This document shows positions 17,525 through 26,520 of a DNA stretch of 64,000 nucleotides, in pieces. Both the position numbers and the translations under genes were made by a program. This DNA comes from Aestuariibaculum sp. M13 (lineage in GTDB: Bacteria > Bacteroidota > Bacteroidia > Flavobacteriales > Flavobacteriaceae): contig NZ_JANIAC010000003.1 in the NCBI RefSeq assembly GCF_024723255.1, positions 62,001-126,000 on the forward strand, in the 5' to 3' direction. The first letter of the stretch is position 1, and the number at the start of each line of letters is the position of its first letter. The notes under the pieces were generated by a model that was not told the origin of the DNA, made no database searches, and saw only the letters and a list, made by a program, of their open reading frames with translations.

Positions 17525-18253
17525 TTATTGAAATGTGAAGTTGATAAAAACACCTCTGGTTTGCATGCTGTGAATGTTACTCGTCCAAGGGCTATTCGGG
17601 TCTTTATCTCTAATTAACTCATCGTTCATAGCAAAAACACCTTTAATAGCCGGCGTGAATTTAAAGTTGTGCAGATAGAAATCAATACCGAAGCCCAACT
17701 CGTAAAACAACATGTTCTTTTTGGTTCTAAACTGTCCGTTACTATTGTCGTTAGGATTGGTTTCGTTAGCCGATAAGTTCAATGCTGTTGAAAACCCTCC
17801 GGTGATAAAAGGCTTAAAATTGTTTATGCGTTTGGTTGAAACTTTAAGTAATAAAGGAACATAAATGTAAGTCGATTTAACTTCTCTTATTAAATCAGAT
17901 CCATTAGGTTCTTCATCTATAAAATACTGTTCACTATAATGTAATTCTCGACTTGAAATTAATAAGCCAGGCTCTAAACGTAAATCTAAAAAGTCGTTGA
18001 CACGTAAGTTTCCAATTAACCCCACATTAAATCCCGGACTGCGTTTTACATAAATATCACGTAAATCCTGGTTATAGTCAAAGTTGAAATCTAAATAGTT
18101 AAAACCTAAAAAGTATCCCCAACGCAATAGATTATTGTCGGTAGAACCACGTCCTTGATTGGCATCATAAATAACTTTATCTCTTCTAAAAAGCTGAGCG
18201 TTTGCAGCCTGAACTAAGCATAAAAAGGATATTACAACAAGGATGCGTTTCAT
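17525..18253 (-). CDS. porT: Type IX secretion system outer-membrane protein PorT (SprT)
   Basis: 242 residues with signal peptide (ISFLCLVQAANAQ) and an 8-stranded barrel pattern ending in 'GVFINFTFQ'. The early mature sequence 'RRDKVIYDANQGRGSTDNNLLRWGYFLGFNYLDFNF' followed by 'SPGFNVGLIGNLRVNDFLDLRLEPGL' is characteristic of PorT/SprT. PorT is needed for protein secretion by the T9SS and hence for gliding in motile relatives. It lies 9 bases downstream of ubiE, an arrangement I recall from other flavobacteria. Transcription is probably from the ubiE promoter. Confidence 0.88.
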   Translation of the reverse strand: MKRILVVISFLCLVQAANAQLFRRDKVIYDANQGRGSTDNNLLRWGYFLGFNYLDFNFDYNQDLRDIYVKRSPGFNVGLIGNLRVNDFLDLRLEPGLLISSRELHYSEQYFIDEEPNGSDLIREVKSTYIYVPLLLKVSTKRINNFKPFITGGFSTALNLSANETNPNDNSNGQFRTKKNMLFYELGFGIDFYLHNFKFTPAIKGVFAMNDELIRDKDPNSPWTSNIHSMQTRGVFINFTFQ

Positions 18254-18262
18254 ATAGGTGTT

Positions 18263-18988
18263 TTACTTTGATGATTTATAAATGGTAGCTACCCCAAATG
18301 TTTGCGGATAATCTTCAACATTAATAAACCCAACTTTGCGTAAAATATTGTTTAAAGCTTCACCATAAGGAAAAGCAGAAGCCGATTCGCTTAAATATTT
18401 GTAAGCACTGCGGTCTTTTGAAAATATTTTACCAATAAGCGGTAAGATGTTTTTTGAGTAGAAATTATAACCTTGTTTATAAGGTGTTTTTGTTGGAATA
18501 GAGGTCTCAAGAATTACGAAAGTACCTCCAGGTTTTAATACACGTAAAATTTCTTTTAAACCGTTTTCAAGAGTTTCAAAATTTCTAACCCCAAATGATA
18601 CAGTAATGGCATCAAACGTATTGTCTTCAAAAGGCATTTTTTCACTATCGCCAAGAATCATTTCAATTCTGTTGTCTAAACCTTTTTTCTTTACTTTTTC
18701 TTTACCAATTTCCAGCATGCCACTGCTTATGTCTAAACCAACAATTTTGGATGCATTAGTTTCAGCTAAATTAATGGCTAAATCTCCTGTTCCTGTAGCG
18801 ATGTCTAAAATAGTATCAGGGTTATTTTCTTTTACTATTTTAACAACTTTGTTACGCCATTTTATATCTATTCCAAAGGAAATAACACGATTTAAGCCAT
18901 CGTAATCACCAGAAATGGTGTCGAACATTTGAGTTACCTGCTCTTTTTTTCCTAAATCGCTATTCTTGTATGGTTTAATTTTTGACAA
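18263..18988 (-). CDS. ubiE: Demethylmenaquinone methyltransferase (UbiE/MenG)
   Basis: 241 residues. Class I SAM methyltransferase with the UbiE signatures '[24 protein letters not shown]', '[11 protein letters not shown]', '[23 protein letters not shown]' and '[12 protein letters not shown]'. It carries out the final C-methylation of menaquinone, the only quinone expected in Bacteroidota, and thereby supplies the acceptor used by the Na+-NQR encoded elsewhere in this window. First gene of a two-gene unit with porT, with a promoter box just upstream at 19005. Confidence 0.95.
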   Translation of the reverse strand: MSKIKPYKNSDLGKKEQVTQMFDTISGDYDGLNRVISFGIDIKWRNKVVKIVKENNPDTILDIATGTGDLAINLAETNASKIVGLDISSGMLEIGKEKVKKKGLDNRIEMILGDSEKMPFEDNTFDAITVSFGVRNFETLENGLKEILRVLKPGGTFVILETSIPTKTPYKQGYNFYSKNILPLIGKIFSKDRSAYKYLSESASAFPYGEALNNILRKVGFINVEDYPQTFGVATIYKSSK

Positions 18989-19004
18989 TGCTTTAAATTT
19001 TTGA

Positions 19005-19012
19005 CAAACCTA
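19005..19012 (-). promoter_or_regulatory. ubiE-porT promoter, -7 box
   Basis: TAGGTTTG on the minus strand fits TAnnTTTG, 16 bases before the ubiE ATG, so the leader would be about 10 bases. No exact -33 TTTG at the expected spacing. Confidence 0.5.
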
Positions 19013-19132
19013 CATAATTTATTCCGAGTATAAAATATGTAATAAAGTCTAAATGCGTTAAAAGGGCAAATTTACAATTAGTGGGAAATTGAAATGAAAA
19101 TGGACTTTTAATTTAACAATTGTAAATTATTC

Positions 19133-19140
19133 TATCTTTG
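19133..19140 (+). promoter_or_regulatory. trkA promoter, -7 box
   Basis: TATCTTTG matches TAnnTTTG 109 bases before trkA. The implied ~100-base leader contains a 22-codon open frame (19165-19233) starting with ATG and ending 17 bases before the trkA start. Confidence 0.6.
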
Positions 19141-19249
19141 TACTACTTTTTACAAAAACGGTTAATGAAACATTCTATAATTAAGATTAATAGCGAAGTT
19201 ATTTCTTTAATGAATGTATCATGTATTCTTTAAAAATGAAAATTAGCAG

Positions 19250-20599
19250 ATGAAAATAATAATTGCTGGTGCTGGAGAAGTTGGATTTCATTTGGCAAAA
19301 TTATTATCCTACGAATCACAGGAAATTACTTTAATCGATCCGGATAAAGAACGTATAGCCTACGCCGATGCCCATTTAGATATTCGAGTGGTTCGCGGTG
19401 ATGCAACTTCTATAACAATACTAAAGGAAGCTCGCATAGCGATTTGCGATTTGTTTATAGCAGTAACATCCAGCGAAACCACAAATATTACAGTAAGTGC
19501 GCTGGCAAAACAGTTAGGGGCCAAGCAAACCATTGCTAGAATTTCCAATACAGAGTTTATTCATCATAAAGAGGAGCTAGGTTTTGACCGTTTTGGAGTT
19601 GATGAGTTAATTTCTCCGGAAGCTTTAGCAGCGGCAGAGATAGAACTATCTTTAAAGCAATCTTCATTTAATGATACTTATGAGTTTGAAGGAGGAGCTT
19701 TAACTATGGTGGGGTTAACTTTGTCAAGGTCTGCCTCATTTGTTGGAAAAACAGTAAAGGAAGCTGCTGAAATTTTCCCAGAGTTACATTTTGTGCCAAT
19801 CGCTATTCAGCGTTTTGGTACGCAGTTTACCATTATTCCTCGTGGTGATACTAAATTTGAGCGAGGAGATAATGTGGTGTTTATTACATCGGAAGGTGGT
19901 GCTGAAGAACTATGCCGATTAACCGGAAAGGTAAATCGAGAAATTAAGGATGTTATGATTCTTGGCGGTAGTCAAATAGGTTACAAAGCAGCAAGAGATC
20001 TTTGTAAAAAGAAATTCAACCTAAAGCTTGTTGAACAGAATAAGGAGCATGCCTTTTATATTGCAGATTTGTTACCTAATGTACTTGTGGTACATGGTGA
20101 TGGTAGAAATGTTGATTTGTTAGATGAAGAAAATATCAGTGATATGGATGCTTATATTGCCGTTACTGAAAATTCTGAAACGAACATCATGTCTTGTTTG
20201 GTAGCCAAATCTAAAGGAGTTAAAAAGACCATTGCTTTGGTTGAGAATATGGACTATTTTGAGTTGTCTCAGTCGGTTGGTATCGATACGCTTATTAATA
20301 AAAAGTTATTGGCAGCTAATAATATTTTCAGATATATAAGAAAAGGGGAAGTGGTTGCAATGACAAAACTTAGTAATTTAAATGCTGAGTTGTTAGAGTT
20401 TGAGGTGAAGGCGACATCTGCTGTGTGTAATAAGGTTATTAGAAGTATTGATTTTCCGCGTTCAGCCATTATAGGTGGTGTTATTCGAGATGGCGTTGGT
20501 ATGATAGCTTTAGGAAACTTTAAAATTCAGGAAGGTGATAGAGTGGTAGTTTGTTGTCTTTTACAATCTATTAAACGTGTAGAAAAGCTGTTCCTTTAA
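19250..20599 (+). CDS. trkA: Trk potassium uptake system, NAD-binding regulatory subunit TrkA
   Basis: 449 residues with the duplicated RCK layout: RCK-N (IIIAGAGEVGFHLAKLL, a GxGxxG Rossmann motif at the N-terminus), RCK-C, a second RCK-N (VMILGGSQIGYKAARDLC) and a second RCK-C ending in 'GDRVVVCCLLQSIKRVEKLFL'. Two D-x-x-x-V-V-x-G-D strands (VVRGDATS, VVHGDGRN) fit nucleotide binding. TrkA is a cytoplasmic gating ring that controls TrkH in response to nucleotides. The channel gene trkH follows after 23 bases, so the two form an operon. Confidence 0.95.
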   Translation: MKIIIAGAGEVGFHLAKLLSYESQEITLIDPDKERIAYADAHLDIRVVRGDATSITILKEARIAICDLFIAVTSSETTNITVSALAKQLGAKQTIARISNTEFIHHKEELGFDRFGVDELISPEALAAAEIELSLKQSSFNDTYEFEGGALTMVGLTLSRSASFVGKTVKEAAEIFPELHFVPIAIQRFGTQFTIIPRGDTKFERGDNVVFITSEGGAEELCRLTGKVNREIKDVMILGGSQIGYKAARDLCKKKFNLKLVEQNKEHAFYIADLLPNVLVVHGDGRNVDLLDEENISDMDAYIAVTENSETNIMSCLVAKSKGVKKTIALVENMDYFELSQSVGIDTLINKKLLAANNIFRYIRKGEVVAMTKLSNLNAELLEFEVKATSAVCNKVIRSIDFPRSAIIGGVIRDGVGMIALGNFKIQEGDRVVVCCLLQSIKRVEKLFL

Positions 20600-20622
20600 T
20601 CAACTTCAAAAAATATTCAATT

Positions 20623-22116
20623 TTGAAACTTAATTATAAAATCATTTTTCACTTTTTAGGCTTACTTCTTTTGTTTAATGGAGGCTTTATGTTGCTGTCG
20701 GCTTTGGTGAGTTTAATTTGTGAAGATGGGGTTACTTTTAAAATTTTTACAGCAGGTATTTTAACGCTTTTGGTTGGTGTAATAGCTATGTTTTTTACGC
20801 GTCATCATACCAAAGAAATGAATAAAAGAGAAGGGTATATTGTTGTGGCTTTTGGATGGATTATCATGTCTTTATCAGGGACTTTGCCTTATGTGATAAC
20901 TGAAAGTATACCTAGTTTTACGAATGCGTTTTTTGAAACCATGTCTGGGTATACCACTACCGGAGCATCGATCTTAAACGATATTGAAGCGGTTCCAAAA
21001 GGTGTGTTGTTCTGGAGAAGTACCACGCATTGGATAGGTGGTATGGGAATTATTGTTTTAGCGATTGCTATTTTACCTTTGTTAGGTATCGGGGGTATGC
21101 AGTTATTTGCTGCTGAAGCGCCAGGACCTAGTGCTGATAAGTTACATCCCAGAATTACAGACACAGCAAAACGTTTATGGTTGATTTATTTTGGTTACAC
21201 TGTTGCCGAAACCGTGTTTCTTAAACTGGCGGGCATGTCGTTTTTCGATGCTATAAATCACTCAATGGCTACAGTATCTACAGGTGGCTTTTCAACAAAA
21301 AATGCCAGTTTAGCCTATTGGAACGATCAGCCAATTATTCAATATATCGTTATACTTTTTATGTTTTTGGCAGGGGCTAACTTTGTACTCAGTTATTTTG
21401 CTTTTAAAGGAAAAGTTCAGAAAGTTATTAAAGACGAAGAGTTTAAACTTTACTTCAGGTTTATACTTGTGTTTTCTATTATAGCGGCGGTTATTATCTA
21501 TTTTAAAGCCGATCATTCTGTATCAACTATTCATCATCCCATGGTCTGGGGGCGTGGTGAAAGTGCCTTCAGGCATGCCTTGTTTCAAGTGTTAACGGTT
21601 ATTACAACAACCGGATTTATTTCAGCGGATTACACGTTGTGGACGCCATTCTTAGTGGTGTTCTTTTTCGGATTAATGTTTTTGGGAGGTTCTGCTGGAA
21701 GTACCTCAGGTGGTGTAAAAGTAGTCCGTCACTTAATACTAATTAAGAACGGATTTCTAGAATTTAAGCGTGCACTTCACCCGAATGCGATTTTGCCGGT
21801 ACGCTATAATACAAAAGCTATTTCGGGAGATATCGTATTTAATATTCTGGCCTTTTTTATTTTATACATGTTATCTTTTATTGTTGGCGCTTTAGTATTC
21901 TCCATGTTTGGTATCGATTATACGTCTTCCGTAGGGTTGTCAGCATCAAGTTTAGGAAATATTGGTCCCGCATTAGGTAGTTTTGGTCCTGTAAATAATT
22001 ATGCAGCGCTTCCTCCGTTGGCGCAATGGTGGTCTTCCTTTTTAATGCTTATCGGGCGTTTAGAGTTATTTACGGTTCTTATCTTGTTTACTCCGTTTTT
22101 TTGGAGAAATAGGTAA
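20623..22116 (+). CDS. trkH: Trk potassium uptake system membrane channel TrkH
   Basis: 497 residues with 10-12 hydrophobic helices. Four pore-loop filter segments can be picked out: GYTTTGASIL, VSTGGFSTK, TTTGFISADY and SSLGNIGPALG. 'HWIGGMGIIVLAIAILPLLGIGGMQLF' is the conserved TrkH/KtrB helix region. It forms the K+ path in the inner membrane and is gated by the TrkA ring from the preceding gene. An imperfectly placed hairpin follows the stop. Confidence 0.95.
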   Translation: MKLNYKIIFHFLGLLLLFNGGFMLLSALVSLICEDGVTFKIFTAGILTLLVGVIAMFFTRHHTKEMNKREGYIVVAFGWIIMSLSGTLPYVITESIPSFTNAFFETMSGYTTTGASILNDIEAVPKGVLFWRSTTHWIGGMGIIVLAIAILPLLGIGGMQLFAAEAPGPSADKLHPRITDTAKRLWLIYFGYTVAETVFLKLAGMSFFDAINHSMATVSTGGFSTKNASLAYWNDQPIIQYIVILFMFLAGANFVLSYFAFKGKVQKVIKDEEFKLYFRFILVFSIIAAVIIYFKADHSVSTIHHPMVWGRGESAFRHALFQVLTVITTTGFISADYTLWTPFLVVFFFGLMFLGGSAGSTSGGVKVVRHLILIKNGFLEFKRALHPNAILPVRYNTKAISGDIVFNILAFFILYMLSFIVGALVFSMFGIDYTSSVGLSASSLGNIGPALGSFGPVNNYAALPPLAQWWSSFLMLIGRLELFTVLILFTPFFWRNR

Positions 22117-22146
22117 AACATCATCCGTCTTTAATATGATGATGTT
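22117..22146 (+). terminator. Possible trkH terminator
   Basis: A perfect 9-base stem (aacatcatc / gatgatgtt) begins on the last base of the trkH stop codon region. It lacks a clear U run, so it may be a 3' stabilising or weak terminating hairpin. Confidence 0.4.
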
Positions 22147-22202
22147 GGTATTGACTTCTTATATTTTATTTTATTATTTTTATTTAGATTAAATATAAAT
22201 TA

Positions 22203-22210
22203 TATATTTG
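22203..22210 (+). promoter_or_regulatory. Promoter of the imelysin/di-heme operon, -7 box
   Basis: TATATTTG matches TAnnTTTG. The start codon is at 22241, giving a ~25-base leader. The upstream sequence is extremely AT-rich and a single -33 element cannot be chosen. No Fur-box-like palindrome was recognised by eye. Confidence 0.6.
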
Positions 22211-22240
22211 TGGCTCTAATTTACTATATAATCTATCTAA

Positions 22241-23410
22241 ATGAAAAAATTAACACTAACCAAATTTGCATTAGCCCTCGGTATTATGGGGGTGGTGTCA
22301 TGTAACGAAGATAACGATGATAAGTTGTCGATTTCTAAAAGTGCAGTAATAGAAAATTACGCTGAAATTGTTTATCAGAATTATTTAGACTCATATAATG
22401 ATGCTGTAAACTTAGAAACAGTTGTAAATGTATTTGTTTCACAACCTACTGAAGCAAACTTCGAAAATGCAAAATCGGCTTGGAAACAAGCTCGTGAAAG
22501 TTATGGAACGACAGAAGCTTTCCGTTTTGTAGATGGACCAATCGATGATGAAAACGGACCGGAAGCCTTAATTAATGGCTGGCCGTTAGATGAGAACTTT
22601 ATCGATTATGTTGAAGGTGTTTCAGATTCTGGAATCATTAACGATTTAGTTAATTATCCAAGTATAACCAAACAATTATTAATTGATTTAAATGAAGATG
22701 GAGGGGAGAAGAACATTAGTGTTGGGTTCCATGCTATCGAATTTTTATTGTGGGGTCAGGATTTAACTGCGCCTTCAGAAGAATTGGCGGGTTTAAGACC
22801 ATATACAGATTTTGTTGATGGCGGAACAGCTGATAACCAGGGTAGAAGACGCGATTATTTGTTAATTTGTGCGGAACTATTAACAGAAAACCTTCAGTAT
22901 TTAGTAGATGCTTGGGCGCCAGGAGCTGCTTACCGTACTTATTTTACACAAGAGTTGTCAGAAGATGAAGCCCTTAAGAAAATGTTTAATGGAGCAGCTA
23001 TCCTTGTGTATTCAGAGTTAGCAATCGAGCGTGTTAATGTGGCGTTGTTTAATCAGGATCAGGAAGACGAACATTCTTGTTTTAGCGATAATACCCACAG
23101 AGATGTACGTTTAAATCTTCAGGCGTCTATCAATGTTTATAAAGGAACTTATGGAAATATTTCAGGACTGTCCATAGCAGATTTAGTTGCTGAGGTTAAT
23201 CCGGAATTAGCTTTAGAAATTCAAGGTGTAATTACAGACGTTGTTGCTAAAACTGATGCCACTTTAATTCCATTCGATTTAGCAATTGCAGAAGGACCGG
23301 AATCAATTGAGGGAGCAAAAGTAACTGCAGCTAAAACAGCAATGCAGTTGTTTGGTTCTGAGCTAAGTTATGCGGCGAATAGTTTGGGAATTACATTAAA
23401 CGAACTTTAA
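22241..23410 (+). CDS. Imelysin-family lipoprotein (iron-regulated IrpA-like)
   Basis: 389 residues. Lipoprotein signal with Cys21 (GVVSC), then an acidic NEDNDDK linker. The signature GxHxxE of imelysins is present as 'VGFHAIEFLLWGQD', and the helical-bundle pattern 'FENAKSAWKQARESYGTTEAFRF.DGPIDD' is typical of the family. Imelysin proteins are periplasmic or surface proteins linked to iron uptake in several bacteria. The next gene, 14 bases downstream, encodes a di-heme lipoprotein often paired with imelysins. Regulation by iron is expected from the family, not seen in the sequence. Confidence 0.88.
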   Translation: MKKLTLTKFALALGIMGVVSCNEDNDDKLSISKSAVIENYAEIVYQNYLDSYNDAVNLETVVNVFVSQPTEANFENAKSAWKQARESYGTTEAFRFVDGPIDDENGPEALINGWPLDENFIDYVEGVSDSGIINDLVNYPSITKQLLIDLNEDGGEKNISVGFHAIEFLLWGQDLTAPSEELAGLRPYTDFVDGGTADNQGRRRDYLLICAELLTENLQYLVDAWAPGAAYRTYFTQELSEDEALKKMFNGAAILVYSELAIERVNVALFNQDQEDEHSCFSDNTHRDVRLNLQASINVYKGTYGNISGLSIADLVAEVNPELALEIQGVITDVVAKTDATLIPFDLAIAEGPESIEGAKVTAAKTAMQLFGSELSYAANSLGITLNEL

Positions 23411-23424
23411 GAAGAATTAATTTT

Positions 23425-24825
23425 ATGCTTCATAAAGCATTAATTATACTAACCGCTTTCATTGTTTTTTACAGTTGCAGTAAAGATGATGAAAGCGGTT
23501 ATGTTATGAAGCCTGAGGAAGGAGAATACCTTTCTGGAGGGAAGAATGGAACGATTGTTAATAATTCTGAAGAAGCCTTTGGTTTTTTTTCCAGAGGATT
23601 AACTTCAGATCAGGAAACTGATTTCGGAATAGGAAATTCATTTTTCAGACAAAGTTGGATTACCGCACCGGCAACGGCAACAGCGAGAGATGGTTTAGGG
23701 CCATTTTTTAATGCTATTTCTTGTGCAAGCTGCCATTTTAAAGATGGTAGAGGACGTGCGCCAGAATATGATGGTGAATTAGGAACCGGTTTATTATTGC
23801 GTTTAAGTACGTCTCAACAAGATGTTCACGGGGCATATTTACCAGACCCTGTTTATGGGGGGCAATTACAGGATGTGGCTATTAACGGCGTAGATGCCGA
23901 GGCAGCTTATACAATTTCCTATGAATATATTACCGAGATGTATCCCGATGGTAGCTCGGCGGAATTAAGAAAACCAACCTACAATATTCAAGGTTATAAT
24001 TATGGAGATATGACTTCAGATTTGCACGTGTCACCGCGTGTAGCAAACCAAATGATTGGGATGGGATTACTTGAAGCATTATCAGAATCAACCATATTGG
24101 CTGCGGAAGATATTACCGATGCTGATGCTGATGGTATTTCAGGAAAGGCAAATTATGTTTTTGATAGGACGTCGAATACTACAAAATTAGGTCGTTTTGG
24201 ATGGAAAGCGAATCAACCAACCGTTCGTCAGCAGGTCGCTGGGGCATTTTCAGGAGATATTGGATTAACGAGCTCTATTTTTCCAGAGGAAACGTTTCCT
24301 TCAGGTTTCGATGGTTCAACTATTATAAGTGGAGGAGAACCAGAAGTGCCAGACGCAGTTTTAGATCGAGTGGTGCTGTATTCAAGTACTTTGGCTGTTC
24401 CTGCTCGCAGAGATTATGACACCGATGAAGTGTTAAAGGGGAAGCAGATATTTAATGATATAGATTGTGCTAAATGCCATACACCTAAGTTTACTACCAA
24501 TAATTCTTATTATATAGAAGCCAATCGCAATCAGGAGATTCGTCCATACACCGATTTGTTATTACATGATATGGGAGAAGGTTTAGCTGATCATGCGCCA
24601 GACTTTCTTGCCGATGGGAACGAGTGGAGGACACAGCCGCTTTGGGGAATTGGACTGATTTCTGTGGTAAACGGACATACCTATTTACTTCATGACGGAA
24701 GAGCAAGAAATATTGAAGAAGCTATTTTATGGCATGGAGGCGAGGCTGAAAATGCTAAAAATGAATTTAAGTCCTTGTCGAAAGAAGAAAGAGATCAACT
24801 TATTGCATTTGTGCAGTCACTTTAA
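23425..24825 (+). CDS. Di-heme oxidoreductase (putative peroxidase / DUF1111-like) lipoprotein
   Basis: 466 residues. Lipobox FYSC (Cys18) followed by SKDDES. Two c-type heme sites: C100-A-S-C103-H104 and C348-A-K-C351-H352. Between them are typical family blocks (GLGPFFNAISC, 'SPRVANQMIGMGLLEALSE', 'LGRFGWKANQPTVRQQVAGAF'). 'TQPLWGIGLI...LLHDGRARNIEEAILWHGGEA' closes the second cytochrome domain. The family resembles bacterial di-heme peroxidases. Association with imelysin suggests a role in iron or redox handling at the cell surface. Co-transcribed with the upstream imelysin gene (14-base gap). Confidence 0.88.
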   Translation: MLHKALIILTAFIVFYSCSKDDESGYVMKPEEGEYLSGGKNGTIVNNSEEAFGFFSRGLTSDQETDFGIGNSFFRQSWITAPATATARDGLGPFFNAISCASCHFKDGRGRAPEYDGELGTGLLLRLSTSQQDVHGAYLPDPVYGGQLQDVAINGVDAEAAYTISYEYITEMYPDGSSAELRKPTYNIQGYNYGDMTSDLHVSPRVANQMIGMGLLEALSESTILAAEDITDADADGISGKANYVFDRTSNTTKLGRFGWKANQPTVRQQVAGAFSGDIGLTSSIFPEETFPSGFDGSTIISGGEPEVPDAVLDRVVLYSSTLAVPARRDYDTDEVLKGKQIFNDIDCAKCHTPKFTTNNSYYIEANRNQEIRPYTDLLLHDMGEGLADHAPDFLADGNEWRTQPLWGIGLISVVNGHTYLLHDGRARNIEEAILWHGGEAENAKNEFKSLSKEERDQLIAFVQSL

Positions 24826-24924
24826 ATTATATGTCTAAAGTCGTAGAAAAATAATTTCTAAAGGTGTAACAATTGAAAGTGTTTTACTACTTATAGATAA
24901 AGCAGCTTTTTAAAAATAAATAAT

Positions 24925-24955
24925 GAAAGCATCGTTTTGTAGCGGTGCTTTTTGA
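24925..24955 (+). terminator. Terminator of the imelysin/di-heme operon
   Basis: The stem aaagcatcg / cggtgcttt (one G-U pair) is followed by a short U run (ttttt). It lies 100 bases after the di-heme stop, and the sequence between holds no gene. Confidence 0.65.
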
Positions 24956-24999
24956 TTTTAAGAATTAACTATTTGTTTCACTTTTAAATTTTAGAAATT

Positions 25000-25266
25000 A
25001 TGGGAGGCGAAGGCGCTATGATGGCTGCAAACAATTCACTTAAAAATAACAGAAATTTAGTTTCAAAACGCAAAGAAAATAAAGCTTTGGAAGGCAGTTA
25101 TGCCAATGCGAAAATGAAAACATTTCCAAAAGCTACTGAAGCAGATTTGCTTCGGATACGGGAAAAAGTACAATTGGCGAATAAGAAAGCCAGAATGAAA
25201 TTATTGGTGGTTTCTTCAGTTGTATTAGCGTTATTAATATTGTTCAGTATTTATTATTTTAAATAA
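25000..25266 (+). CDS. Small membrane protein of unknown function
   Basis: 88 residues. The N-terminus is glycine and methionine rich (MGGEGAMMAA), followed by a basic, polar segment, a central 'TFPKATEADLLRIREKVQLANKKARMK' amphipathic helix and one C-terminal transmembrane helix (residues ~66-86) ending in YYFK. It therefore looks tail-anchored, with the basic part in the cytoplasm. The codon usage and a terminator directly after the stop support a real gene. I do not know its function and its neighbours do not suggest one. Confidence 0.6.
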   Translation: MGGEGAMMAANNSLKNNRNLVSKRKENKALEGSYANAKMKTFPKATEADLLRIREKVQLANKKARMKLLVVSSVVLALLILFSIYYFK

Positions 25267-25267
25267 A

Positions 25268-25297
25268 AAAAAAGCCACTTAAATAGTGGCTTTTCAA
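25268..25297. terminator. Bidirectional terminator
   Basis: The stem aaaagccact / agtggctttt (loop taaat) has an A run of nine on one side and a T run on the other. It lies between the end of the small membrane protein gene and the end of the minus-strand aminotransferase gene and can serve both. Confidence 0.85.
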
Positions 25298-25317
25298 ATA
25301 TATAATGCTTCGTGTTT

Positions 25318-26502
25318 TTAGCTTAAAGCTTCTTTAATACGTCTCATAGCTTCAATAATTTGCTCTTGAGAAGCTGCGTAAGAAATACGTAAACAGTTTG
25401 GGTTACCAAAAGCAGCACCATCAACTGTTGCAACTAAAGCTTCTTCTAAGAAAAACATAGAAAGATCTGAAGCGTTGTTGATTGTTTTTCCTTTAAATGT
25501 TTTTCCGAAGAACGCAGAAACGTTAGGGAATACATAAAAAGCACCTTGTGGCGTGTTGCATTCAAAACCTTCAATATCTTTTAATAATCCTAAGATTAAA
25601 TCGCGACGTACTTTAAACTCGTCGATCATGTATTTAACACGGTCTGGAGATTCGTTAAGGGCAGTTATAGTTGCACGTTGAGCGATACAGTTTGTACCAC
25701 TTGTCATTTGTCCTTGAATCTTGTTACATGCACGAGCAATCTTTTCAGGAGCTCCAATGTAACCAATACGCCATCCGGTCATAGCAAATGCTTTCGATAC
25801 ACCGTTTACTGTAATGGTACGATCGTACATATCTTCAAACTGAGCCATAGACGCATGACCACCAACATAGTTGATGTGCTCGTAAATCTCATCAGAAACT
25901 ACATAAATGTTAGGGTATTTTGCCAATACATCTGCTAAACCTCTTAATTCTTCAGCGCTGTAAATAGATCCACTAGGGTTACAAGGAGAGCTAAACCAAA
26001 TCATTTTTGTTTTTGGAGTAATAGCAGCCTCTAATTGTTCAGGTGTCATTTTAAAATCTGTATCAATAGAAGTCTCTACTTCAACAGGTACACCGTCGTA
26101 TAATTTTACGATATCAGCATAACTAACCCAATAAGGACAAGGAACAATAACTTCATCACCAGGATTTGTTAAAACGGCAGCAACGTTAGCTAAAGATTGT
26201 TTAGCACCTGTTGAAACTACAATTTGAGCTGGTGTGTATGTTAAGTTATTATCGCGTTTAAACTTCGTAATGATAGCGTCTTTCAAATCAGCATAACCAT
26301 CTACAGGAGAATACGAATTGTAGTTGTCGTTAATAGCTTGAATTGCGGCATCTTTAATAAAGTCTGGTGTATTAAAGTCTGGTTCACCCAAACTTAAACC
26401 AATAATATCTTTGCCTTCATTTCTTAGTTCTCTTGCTTTTGCAGCCATGGCTAATGTCGCAGACGTTGCCATATTTAGAACTCTATCGGATAGTAGTTGC
26501 AT
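25318..26502 (-). CDS. Class I pyridoxal-phosphate aminotransferase (aspartate aminotransferase type)
   Basis: 394 residues. Family motifs: 'GLSLGEPDFNTPDFI' near the N-terminus, 'SPCNPSGSIYS' (N-P-x-G), 'VSDEIYEHI' (PLP-binding D and Y), 'VSKAFAMTGWRIGY' with the Schiff-base lysine K237, and the C-terminal substrate arginine in 'NCLRISYA'. This is the Igamma-type found in Thermus and bacilli, which transfers the amino group between aspartate and 2-oxoglutarate; other amino acids are possible. It follows the desaturase gene by 18 bases and is probably expressed from the same promoter, though the functions are unrelated. Confidence 0.92.
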   Translation of the reverse strand: MQLLSDRVLNMATSATLAMAAKARELRNEGKDIIGLSLGEPDFNTPDFIKDAAIQAINDNYNSYSPVDGYADLKDAIITKFKRDNNLTYTPAQIVVSTGAKQSLANVAAVLTNPGDEVIVPCPYWVSYADIVKLYDGVPVEVETSIDTDFKMTPEQLEAAITPKTKMIWFSSPCNPSGSIYSAEELRGLADVLAKYPNIYVVSDEIYEHINYVGGHASMAQFEDMYDRTITVNGVSKAFAMTGWRIGYIGAPEKIARACNKIQGQMTSGTNCIAQRATITALNESPDRVKYMIDEFKVRRDLILGLLKDIEGFECNTPQGAFYVFPNVSAFFGKTFKGKTINNASDLSMFFLEEALVATVDGAAFGNPNCLRISYAASQEQIIEAMRRIKEALS

Positions 26503-26520
26503 TTAATTAATTAATAATAG

